Below the pieces are notes generated by a model. The model saw nothing but the letters and a program-made list of their open reading frames with translations, was not told the origin of the DNA and made no database searches. Of a DNA stretch of 64,000 nucleotides, positions 1-9,896 are shown one piece after another. Position numbers and translations under genes: made by a program. The stretch is from Ophthalmolycus amberensis (Eukaryota > Chordata > Actinopteri > Perciformes > Zoarcidae): assembly GCA_024529925.1 (NCBI GenBank), contig JAFEUB010001787.1, forward strand, positions 610,001 to 674,000, given 5' to 3'. The first letter of the stretch is position 1, and each line of letters begins with the position of its first letter.

Positions 1-100
1 TACTATAGTATAATGCAAAAAGTTACAAAATAGTCAAAGTATAGTATGTCAAAACAATTTACAGGATAGTATTTCAAAATAAAGTCATAAAAGTCATAGT

Positions 101-235
101 TAGGGTTGTCACGATACCAAAATTATGACTTCGATACGATACCTGCCATAAGTATCCCGATACCAGATACTTACGATACCAGAATTCGATACAATACCAC
201 AAATACGATACTGGTATATTTATCTATACTAGTAA
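101..235 (+). mobile_element. hAT-like nonautonomous element end (fragment)
   Basis: The stretch opens TAGGGTTGTCACGATACC and continues with many copies of CGATACC/GATACGATACC. This form is typical of the ends of small nonautonomous hAT-type elements in fish, as I recall them. A candidate opposite end, ACATAGTACCGGTATATAAG followed by TATTCAAATTCTGACA, lies near 2476-2510, which would put the satellite inside or across the element. No target duplication could be identified, so boundaries and superfamily are inferred. Confidence 0.4.
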
Positions 236-702
236 TAAATAAAACATCTGTACGGTTCCCTTTTTTACCAGCTTGTTCCTGCCCAGCTTTTTGAACACTT
301 AACAAATGGCATTAATATTAGTATTAGCCTACCGCAAGATATTAATGAAAACTACATGGTGCCATGATTACTGCTGACTCTGCTGGCATCTGTCTGACTG
401 TGGGAGTGGGTGGGTAAACGATGCTTAATTTACTTGCATAGTGAGTTTGATGTTTTCACTTCATATTTTATCTTAATTCATGGAATAATTATTTTTCCTG
501 AACTAAAAATAATTAGCTCAAGATCCACCCTCAGGCTCCACCAGCATGGAGCCATTTTGCATCAATTGTGTTCATTTAGTACACGTCTGTGTGCATTGTG
601 ACCTCATGATCATAGGCTTGTTGTCAAACTAGGCTAAGGCTACTTGTGTTAGCTGTATATGGGTGAGCTTGGGGGTGTTCATGTTTATAATCACATTTGC
701 TC

Positions 703-1880
703 ATAGTATAGCATGTCGAATAAAGTCATAGTAGTAGCATGTCGAATAAAGTCATAGTATAGCATGTCGAATAAAGTCATAGTGTAGCATGCCGAATAAA
801 GTCATAGTGTAGCATGCCGAATAAAGTCATAGTGTAGCATGTCGAATAAAGTCATAGTGTAGCATGTCGAATATAGTCATAGTGTAGCATGTCGAATAAA
901 GTCAGTCGTGTCGAATAGTCATAGTATAGCATGTCGAATAAAGTCATAGCATAGCATGTCGAATAAAGTCATAGCATAGCATGTCGAATAAAGTCATAGC
1001 ATAGCATGCCGAATAAAGTCATAGCATAGCATGTCGAATAAAGTCATAGCATAGCATGCCGAATAAAGTCATAGCATAGCATGCCGAATAAAGTCATAGC
1101 ATAGCATGCCGAATAAAGTCATAGCATAGCATGCCGAATAAAGTCATAGCATAGCATGCCGAATAAAGTCATAGCATAGCGCGTCGAATAAAGTCATAGC
1201 ATAGCATGTCGAATAAAGTCATAGCATAGCGCGTCGAATAAAGTCATAGCATAGCGCGTCGAATAAAGTCATAGCATAGCGCGTCGAATAAAGTCATAGC
1301 ATAGCGCGTCGAATAAAGTCATAGCATAGCGCGTCGAATAAAGTCATAGCATAGCGCGTCGAATAAAGTCATAGCATAGCGCGTCGAATAAAGTCATAGC
1401 ATAGCGCGTCGAATAAAGTCATAGCATAGCGCGTCGAATAAAGTCATAGCATAGCGCGTCGAATAAAGTCATAGCATGGCATGTCGAATAAAGTCATAGC
1501 ATGGCATGTCGAATAAAGTCATAGCATAGCGCGTCGAATAAAGTCATAGCATGGCATGTCGAATAAAGTCATAGCATGGCATGTCGAATAAAGTCATAGC
1601 ATGGCATGTCGAATAAAGTCATAGCATGGCATGTCGAATAAAGTCAGTCATAGTATGTCGAATAAAGTCAGTCATAGTATAGCATGTCGAATAAAGTCAT
1701 AGCATAGCATGTCGAATAAAGTCAGTCATAGTATAGCATGTCGAATAAAGTCACAGCATGGCATGTCGAATAAAGTCACAGCATGGCATGTCGAATAAAG
1801 TCACAGCATGGCATGTCGAATAAAGTCACAGCATGGCATGTCGAATAAAGTCACAGCATGGCATGTCGAATAAAGTCAAA
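703..1880. repeat. 25-bp-unit satellite/minisatellite, about 47 copies
   Basis: A head-to-tail array of a 25-bp unit, GTCATAGCATAGC followed by ATGTCGAATAAA. Copies differ mainly in the middle: CATGTC, CATGCC, GCGTC or GGCATGTC variants, and CATAG versus CACAG. Variants occur in runs rather than at random: CATGCC copies about 1010-1170, GCGTC copies about 1180-1470, GGCATGTC copies about 1480-1640, CACAGCATGGC copies about 1750-1880. This points to recent local expansion by unequal exchange or slippage. The flanks at 1-100 and 1885-2110 contain decayed relatives (GTATAGTATGTC, AAAGTCATAAAAGTCATAG), so the array grew from an older repeat field. The unit is not a multiple of three and carries stops, so it does not code. 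Confidence 0.97.
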
Positions 1881-2999
1881 GTATAGTTTGTCAAATGTCA
1901 AAATAGTCATACAAGTCATCGTATAGTATGTCGAAAAAATTTCTAAAAGTCACACTATAGAAGATCGAAAAGAGTTTTGAAAAATTCATAGTACAGTCCG
2001 TCAAAAATAGTCATAAAAGTCATAGTATGGCATGTTGAAAAAAGCCATAAAAACTCATGGTATAGTATGTGGAAAAAAGTCATAGTATCTCATGTCGTAT
2101 AGTCAAAAAAAATGAGATAGATGGTCCGATGTTGTGCTTTTTAGGCCCACAATCTAAATTTTTAAATAGTTGTGGATGACGTAGAATACTACTTTTGAAT
2201 TGTAACGGTATAAGTAAATCACCATTCCATCATTCGAGCACTTACCTCAGCCTGTGTTACTGCATGCTGTTCCTGATTGAAGAGGTGTCCAGAAGTGTGC
2301 TTTAGTTGTATGATTGCTCTTTAAACATCCCACCAGGGTGGGATACTTGTGATGATTTGTCTATCGCTGTGTAAAAAGTATTTTCCTTCAGACTGAAATG
2401 TAACTGATGATAGTTTTGCATGTGAATGTTCCAAAAAAATATCTATTTGAACAATCTAAAATATTAATGAAAAAACATAGTACCGGTATATAAGTATTCA
2501 AATTCTGACACTGGGCATCCCCTGAGAAAACTTAGCGCTACAACAATAATGTGGCTGACATTAAATTAATGCAAGCATGGTAGCTAAGGTATGTGCTGCC
2601 TTTATTAGTTCGTTGTGAGTTCAGTGACTCTGAAATAACGAACCTTCAAAACACCAAAAGAACCGATCAAGGTAGCGGTAGACCAGCGACTGTGCTCTAA
2701 GAAGTCAAATTAGAGTTTTTGTGAAAGGAGTCTTTGAAGACAGCGTAGAGACTTAACACTTTGCGGTTAATCATCTAATCCTCCCGGTTTTACACTAAGA
2801 TGTCCCACCCTGCCAATGAGTGCAAATAACCCAAATATTGTTTTGTAGATATTAGACCAATTTGGAATATTTTTATAAAGTAGTCATTAGGCTTGAACTC
2901 AAGGTCTCATGTCTAAAAAAACGTGACCGTAACCATTTAGTTTCCGATGTATTTTTTTTGTTTTAAACTACTGATCTTAGCTTTTTGCCAGAGGGTCAG

Positions 3000-5285
3000 A
3001 AATGGTTACACATTGCAGCTTTATTCAGCGTCCTGATGTAGAACTAATACTTCTAAAATCAAATGCAGGTTTCAGTAACTGTCCAAATACTGAAATTCGA
3101 CTGAGCGACGATAAAGAGAACACGCGACACAAGGAGTAAGAAGTATATAACCAAGTGTATTCCCTCTGTTAATGTACACATATTTAGAGTCATCTCACTG
3201 GAACACTTTACAATAACATTTAGAAAGAACAGGAAGATACTGGGAGGAGTATGCTTGGAATGGAGAAAGAGAGAAACCAGACAAACGTGGCGGGAGAATG
3301 AGTTGATGGAGCCTGTCAAATGAAACGGCAGCCATCTTTGTCTCTCGCCAGATAGACAGAAATGGATACAAAACTAATTTTAAAAAAAACATGGAGAATG
3401 GATAGGGCCTGCCTTCTACACAGGGCATGGGAACATACAATCTGCCATACAGAGAGAAAGGAATAGATGCAGGACAAAAGCAGATCGAGGATGACAGATG
3501 GACTAAAAGGAAAATGCATGGTTTCATGTTCATAACCCAAAATCACATTTGCTCAATTACCGAAAGAAAATACATAGAAATTTCCGTTTTCCACGATTGT
3601 AATCTTTTTTCTTTTCTCCAAACAGGAATGATGGAAGGGAAACACATTTCTCTTAGTAATGGGATGAGAGTCAAATATTTAGACATTTCACAAACTTTTT
3701 TCAGGATTTTTCTTTTCATGGTACAGTTTTCTTTTTTTAATAGAGTTGAGAAAATTGGAATACTAGAGTTCTGTTGTACATCTTCCGGGGAACTGCCGTT
3801 CACCTTGTATTTGTGTGCTCTTCCCACAAAGTTTGCTTTGCCTGTTGGCTGCCATCAGTCCAGTCAGGCTAGAGAGGGGGGGGGGGGGGGGTGGGGGGGC
3901 GAAAGACACAGTCGCATCTTCAGCTGCAAGGTATCTCTCTCCACAGTGGAACTCCAGCAAGAATTCAGAATTTCCCTAAAATGTCTCTCAATTCTCCAGA
4001 GAACAGAATCAAATAAAAAAAGGAAAGAGCAAACCAAAGTGGCCGAGTCTTGCAGCAAGGCTGCGTCAGCCGTACTGTTCATGAGAGGGTGGGGTCTGAG
4101 GAGCGGGGGGGTTTGGGCGTTGTAACCGTCAGAAATCCTAAAGTCTGTCATCGCTGCACACCATCGCTCACGCTTTAGGTCCAGAGGTTTCTGCAACGTC
4201 TATACATATATTTATAATTATATAGAACAGAGTTCATCTTGTTTGCTGGAGGTTTTTTCTGTTTTTCGGTTATTAGTAACTGTACTGTAAGGACGCGACA
4301 CAGTTTCTCTGCTGGCCCGCTAGAGGGGGGGAGGGGGCACCTCGGAGCCCCAGAAACACATGACACAGATCTGCTGGAACAAAGGACGACCAAGGGGATT
4401 TTGGCCTCAACAAGTTTTTGGCAGCTTAACGTACAAGTTAGCATCCATTGGGTTGGTATCTCACATAGTTGCTACGTTTAAACGTCGTTATGATCATCAA
4501 TCGTCGTCGTATTTTTTAAGTTTTTTTTTTTAAACTCCACAGAAAGAAAAAGTTGTTTAACTCTTTTTCGTAAATGAATACTACATGCTTGAAACACGGC
4601 AGAGTTTACGTTGCATCGGCTGCGGCGCACCGGACAAGGAGAGAAACGACTGAAAGCGACTGAGAGGACGAGAGAGAGAGATCTGACAAGAGGTGAGAGA
4701 GATCACTCACAGAGGCGGGAGAGCTGGGTTTGACACAATGTCTCTGTGAGCTGGCAGTATATTGATTTGACAGAGGGATGTCAAGGTACAAAATAATATG
4801 TTGATACTTTCGAAGGCGAAGGCTTACACCACGAGCTCGCCTCAGAATGAAGTACGGACCATGACACAAATACTGATGGTGGTGCTTTCCTACAGTACTC
4901 ACGGTATTAATCAACCCGCCATGTGCTAACGCATAAATCACTGTTTGATCAGCATTCGGTACACGGTTGTTGGCACAGTATATGTTGAGATCTGAGGTGT
5001 GATAGCCTTGCCTTAAATCCGCACCATGATTATAAGAATAAGTCAAATCACTCAAAGCAATGCTGAACGGTGTGAACAGAAGCATGATGTCACCTTGCCT
5101 TCTTATTTTGCTGCCTCCCTCTGATTAGATTGGAATTGACATGTATGGCCACCTGACAACACTGAGTTTTGAATGAATAACCCTCTGCTATGTTTCCATA
5201 TACTGCCCTTTCTCACTCTGTTTCTCTCGTCTCTTTCCTTCTCTAAGTGCATCTATCTGTCTCTGTGCGTCACGGCGGCGCTCCC
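3000..5285 (-). other. nrxn2: Probable 3' UTR of nrxn2
   Basis: The sequence following the neurexin stop codon on the minus strand has no convincing coding potential. Open frames on either strand, such as 4606-5085 minus and 3427-4125 plus, show no recognisable domains. A canonical AATAAA lies on the minus strand at 3020-3025 and an ATTAAA near 3736, so a UTR of about 1.6 or 2.3 kb is plausible. The exact end is inferred. The sequence around 2880-3025 may itself belong to a dispersed repeat, which weakens the distal site. The UTR contains a 16-base G run on the plus strand at 3876-3891, which would be C-rich in the mRNA. Confidence 0.5.
3020..3025 (-). terminator. Candidate distal polyadenylation signal for nrxn2
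   Basis: On the minus strand the hexamer AATAAA is followed by GCTGCAATGTGTAACC, giving a possible CA cleavage point and a short GU-rich element. It is the nearest canonical hexamer downstream of the neurexin stop that I found. Its distance (about 2.26 kb) is reasonable for a neurexin 3' UTR, but there is no transcript evidence. Confidence 0.35.
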
Positions 5286-6178
5286 TCAGACGTAGTACTC
5301 TTTGTCTTTGTTCTTCTTGTTCTTGGTGACCGTCTTGGCAGTGCTGGGCTGTTTCTCCTTCACCAGGGCTCCGTTGCTCTGCGTGGCTGAGTTACTGATA
5401 TAGTTGCGGCTCTGGTCCACCTGGTAGGAGCCCTCGTCGCGGTTGCGGTACTTGTACATGGCGTAGAGCAGGATGAGGATGCAGAGGGCAGCGGCCGCCA
5501 CGATGCCGACCACCATTCCTGTGGTGCTGCTGGACTGCTGCACCTCCACGGCGCCCGGGAGCCCTCTATCAGGAGACGTGGGGTCTGGAGTGGGAACATG
5601 GGGGAAATTTGGGGGGTAGGTTATTCCTGGGACTCTGCGGTGGCCCGGGTCTGAAGAGGGGTGGGCCGGTGGCAGCAGCACCTGGTCCCGGGTGTTCATT
5701 TTACCAGCGGGGATTTTGTTGTTGTTACTGCTGCTGCCGCCGGCGGCCGGCTTGATGTGCGGGCTGAGCTGGTCGGGATTGGCTGTGGGGGTGGAGGAGA
5801 GAGGTGGGCGGTGGGAGTTGGGGGAGCGGGAGAAGTGGTGGTCTCGGGGGTTCTGGACACTGCCCTCGACAGCTGGGGGAGGAGGGAGGACAGTCCTGTC
5901 GGTGACCAGGGGGGAGTTTTTGTAATAGTCCTCGTCATCAGACTCTGTCATCTCCCCCGAGCCGTACGCCGACACCTCGATGGTCTCCTCACATTCCTCC
6001 TGGTCCAAGAGGCAGGGGGGCCGGCCGTTTGGCAAGGGGAGGGACTCTTTGGTGGTTTCGAGCAGGGTGAGGAAGGGGCGGTAGGTGGTTGGGGGTGGGG
6101 GGATTACTGGGTAGTGGGTGGCGATGGATGGGGGGTCTAGGGAGTCCACCGTTATTATGGGAAACACTAATTCACCTC
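5286..6178 (-). CDS. nrxn2: Neurexin-2 terminal coding exon: stalk, transmembrane helix, cytoplasmic tail
   Basis: This last coding exon of a presynaptic adhesion receptor encodes 296 complete codons plus stop. It opens at an acceptor reading TTGTCCTAG followed by GAGGTGAA (phase 1), joining the preceding exon to give GGELVFPIIT. A proline/serine-rich stalk follows, with an acidic patch (DDEDYY) and an AYGSGEM motif resembling a glycosaminoglycan attachment site; neurexins are known heparan sulfate proteoglycans. The membrane helix GMVVGIVAAAALCILILLY lies at about 5457-5519. The roughly 56-residue tail contains YKYRNRDEGSYQVDQSRNY and ends EYYV, the PDZ ligand for CASK/Mint scaffolds. DEGSYQVDQS, DSLDPP and PAGKMN favour NRXN2 over NRXN1 or NRXN3. 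Differences from the mammalian protein as I remember it: EVQQSSSTTG replaces EVIRESSSTTG, and an extra Thr sits in SNSATQSNGA. The family call is near certain; the paralogue call is strong. Confidence 0.96.
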
Positions 6179-8499
6179 CTAGGACAAGAAAGAGACAACG
6201 GAGAAACAGAGTGTTAGAGACCACCTGAGAGAGACACCGCCTCCAGATGAACAGAAGAAAAGCAGTTCAAATGAATACAGCAACACCAGTATTAGAACAG
6301 CACTAAGACTTTACATGAGGTTAGTTATACAAGTTTAGTTAGTCTGTTCTATTTCAAAAGTTAATATGCTGACTAGCTCTGAACTGAAATAAAATACAAG
6401 ATGTAAGACAATACTCTATCCTTCACCTGTTCTGACCTACCTCCCTGTGCTGCATAGACCTATATGCTCACTATGTATCACAAACACAAGATAAAAGTAG
6501 ACTACAAATTACACTGAACAACTTAACATCTATTGTACTACACAGCCTATATGCTTCACTGCTAACTGTCTCACCTACGCTTGCTACACTACCGCTCAGA
6601 TGTTTCTGCTGTGATTGGTTGAATAAGATAGCAAAACCACGAGGTTCAGGTCACTTACATCAACAAATTGGCCGCATGATTTTTGCATGAAAAAAAAAAT
6701 TACAAAAAGAAAGCTGTGTAAGATTGTTCTCGGATAGTGATAAACAACTCACCCCCCCGCCCCCAACGTATTTACCTCTTCTCCTCTTTTGCTTTTTTTT
6801 TGGGGGAGGTGAATAATAATCATGATGTTAAGAAACTTGAATTATTCATTTTGTTTATGAAGGATGGGCTCAATCCCTCTTCCCTCCCTTTGGGCATGGT
6901 GGTCTATATGGTTCATTTCTAGTTAGCTTAATCTGTATGCAAACCCTCAGGAGCTGCTGCACCCAAACTCTCAGTACACACTACCGTACACTGAGAGACA
7001 GCATTACACACTACGGCTCCCTGTTCTCACCTGATGCCCACTTCCCTCCCAAACACCACACACACACATGGGGCAATAACATCCTTCTCAAACAGCCACC
7101 AACACAGGTGACAATTAAATAATCGTCTTAATGAGCCAGAATTTGTTGTCAAGCCTCAGTTATCTGATTTTAGCCCACTTGTGAAATGATCACCCGATTT
7201 AAATAAATATTGCTGGGTGTAGAACAATATCATTTGTAAAACTTGCAGTCATTCAGGAGAAATCCTTTCTATCACAGGCCCAGCTGGAGTTAAAGGTTAC
7301 ACATATTGGGAGTTTGTTAACAGAACATGGCAGAATATCACTTTATACACTACATTTGACTTTCATAACATTTTTTTTCTCTTAAGTCTGGTAAATGTGT
7401 TAGGGTCACAGTCAAGGAAACATTTGTAAAACATGGCAGAGGGAGGGGGGGGGGGGGGGGTTAGATTATGGCACATCTTGGGGGGAGAAAAAGGATAAGG
7501 TAACAGCAAAACATGACCAAAGATATGCCAACATCATCAGCATAAAATCATGACTCTGGCTCTTTGTTCATTTGATGAGGCGAATCAGAGTGACTCGGAG
7601 GGAGAGGGGCTGGATCAGGTATTTCAGGGGTGATGGGGGATTAGTAAAGGGGAGGTGTTGGGATTGGAACAAGTCCCCCTGTATTCAGCTCAGCAGCGCT
7701 CAAGGCCCCCAAACCTTAGTTATACAACCATACATTTTCATACAGGGCTTTGTTACAAACATTGCGTTAACAAAGCCACTACACATATCGGCATATAACA
7801 ACACACTTGAGAGAAACGGGCCTTGAAATGAAGCTAAATGTGGAAAGGATGTAACGGTTATAAAGAAAAAATGAAAACGCAGTAATTCTTCAACCCTTCT
7901 TTCTAACTTCAGGCTAGTTTCCATGGCAATGCTCAAGTTATTCCTCTCCATTATATTCCCTTTCTTTCTGTGTTGGAGGGCTGTTTCACCTTGAAGGCTG
8001 AGAGGACAGCAGAGCGCGGTGTCACATTTGGACAACAAAGGAGGATTCCACAACTTTAGAGCAGTTCTAAGAAATTTGTGGTTTCTGTGAAATGACTTGT
8101 CAAAGTCACAGGAGACCTAAAAATAAAATCTGTTTTGGGGCCTCAGAGATACAGGATGTAAGTTTGATTGAGGCTGATCGACGACATGGTGGCGCCGCTA
8201 TCTTTACTTTGCCATCTCTCTGTAGGGCAGAGATGCTGCAAGTGCAATTTCAAGCTCTACACCTGCAGCCGACCAATTACGGAGGAGTTGCCTCCGCTCA
8301 CTGCGTGGCCCACTTACAGTACACGTGGCTGACATTTCAAATGGACGGTTGTGGTGTTGTAAACGACTTGTATTCCTCGTGTGTCAACCTGTGTGTTTTC
8401 CGTCTACCTTAGACGCACCCATGGATTAGTCTGTTCTCACTTCCAGGTCGTCAAATACAGCGGCTTGGTCATCAGCCCCTCAGCTTCAAACTATGCTGC

Positions 8500-8790
8500 T
8501 CTTTGTGGACGTAGTTATGGCGGCGAGTAAAGGAGGAAGTCAGGTGACGTAGTATAAAGAGCGACAAAGTCTGTGTACGGAAATCGGGGTGGATGAATGG
8601 GTCAGGAACATAGGACTTTAACTCAGGAGGCCGCGGTTCGAGTCCTGTGTAAAAACCAAAAGTAAACGCTGACTTATTTTCCATTGCATACTTAACTATG
8701 TAACAAACGTAGTTCATATTTTCCTGTGAGCGAGGAAGTTGATTTTGAAAAGCGTATGCATGTATTGAGCGGAAACTGACGCGAGAGGGG
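8500..8790 (+). mobile_element. tRNA-derived SINE-like dispersed repeat, copy 1
   Basis: The segment contains a tRNA B-box-like motif, GGTTCGAGTCC, at about 8634, preceded by a tRNA-like arm region (ATGGGTCAGGAACATAGG, ACTCAGGAGGCC). A body follows reading ACCAAAAGTAAACGCTGACT and TAACAAACGTAGTTCATATT. The body resembles that of the copy near 58085-58470 (ACCAAAAGTCAACCGTTGAC, GTAACAAACATCC), so it is a family with at least two members in this window. The exact ends are unclear and no target duplication was found. Confidence 0.5.
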
Positions 8791-9869
8791 TCCATAGTTT
8801 AAAGTGTAGGGACACTGACCCAGCTGCTGTATTTGATGAGTTTGGTATGAGAAAGTTTTGTCTATAACAGTGCTTGAAAAAAGAATGATGTCGATATTAT
8901 CGAAGTCTTTAACAGTAAAAGGATTGGTACGCTGAATCGCTCGCGTCACTCTGCTGTGCTCTTAGTGGGCAGTAGAGCCAAAGCCCGATGGCCATTATCC
9001 GGTATGACTGGCAGGCAGTGGCCAATATAGAAATAATGAACCTCAGCCCTCATACACAGAGTGAGCCACATCTCAACACTCGAGGCAGTTATCAAGTGAA
9101 CCATCGTTTCATTTCCTGTTGCGTGACCCAAGCCTATTGCACCCATAGTCTAAACCAATCTACAGCTTCAATCGGCTCTCCACGACTGCATTCTCTCTGT
9201 ATGCAGTTCTGGTTGCTCAGTTAAAACCCGCAGGCAGGTTGCTGACAGGCCCGGGAAAAAAACAAAATGACGTCACCGATAACACATAGATGTGTTCTCC
9301 TGCTGAAAGCTGCCAAGAACCACAGTCTTATATGAAACCGACCCGAGTGAACATGAGAAATGCAAGTATTTTATTTCACATAAATGTCTGAACCAAAACC
9401 AGGCCTGACGCAAACAGCACATAGCGTGTTTCCAGCGAGTGGGCGTCTCCGTAGTAGAAGCATGAAAGCGAGCGAGACTAAAGATATTCAGCCTGATTGA
9501 TTGAGTTTGACTCCATTGATTTGAACAGCGGAGGCCGCGGAACCACGTTTAGCCCACATGATGACATTTCTTCTTTCTTCCACGGCGCTGCCAGCATGAG
9601 TCCCCCACCCCCCCCTCTATTTACTCAAAAGGAGAACAAGACCGGCGGATAATGATGCATCTTTGTCGGTTTCCTGACAAACATTGTGATTCTGCTCACA
9701 TCCATTTGAAATATTTAGAGCAAAAAGGTTGTTTGGAGTTTGCGCATTCTATAATTCAGCTTTGATTAGACTGCAGATGGAAAATCCAACAGCGTGTCCG
9801 AGCCTAATATATCTTCCCGTGCTTGCTTTTAAATCAGGCCATCAATGGTGGCCATATCATTTGTGCAAC

Positions 9870-9896
9870 GGGGGGGGGGGGGGGGGGGGGGGGGGG
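9870..9896 (+). repeat. Poly-G tract (27 bases)
   Basis: An uninterrupted run of 27 G on the plus strand, followed by further G-rich sequence. It is the longest pure G run in the window and lies in the last nrxn2 intron. Its length may be affected by sequencing or assembly error. Confidence 0.9.

Noticed and set aside
703..1880. CRISPR array
   Set aside because: The repeat is a contiguous 25-bp tandem unit without unique spacers, in a vertebrate genome.
3427..4125. 232-codon plus-strand frame
   Set aside because: It is antisense to the likely nrxn2 3' UTR, includes a poly-G-derived glycine run, and shows no domain.
4606..5085. 159-codon minus-strand frame downstream of the neurexin stop
   Set aside because: No recognisable protein family; Ser/Leu-rich ending; sits inside the probable 3' UTR.
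5661..6140. 159- and 77-codon plus-strand frames (Gly/Val-rich)
   Set aside because: They lie exactly opposite the neurexin terminal exon and reflect its GC-rich Pro/Ser codons read on the other strand.
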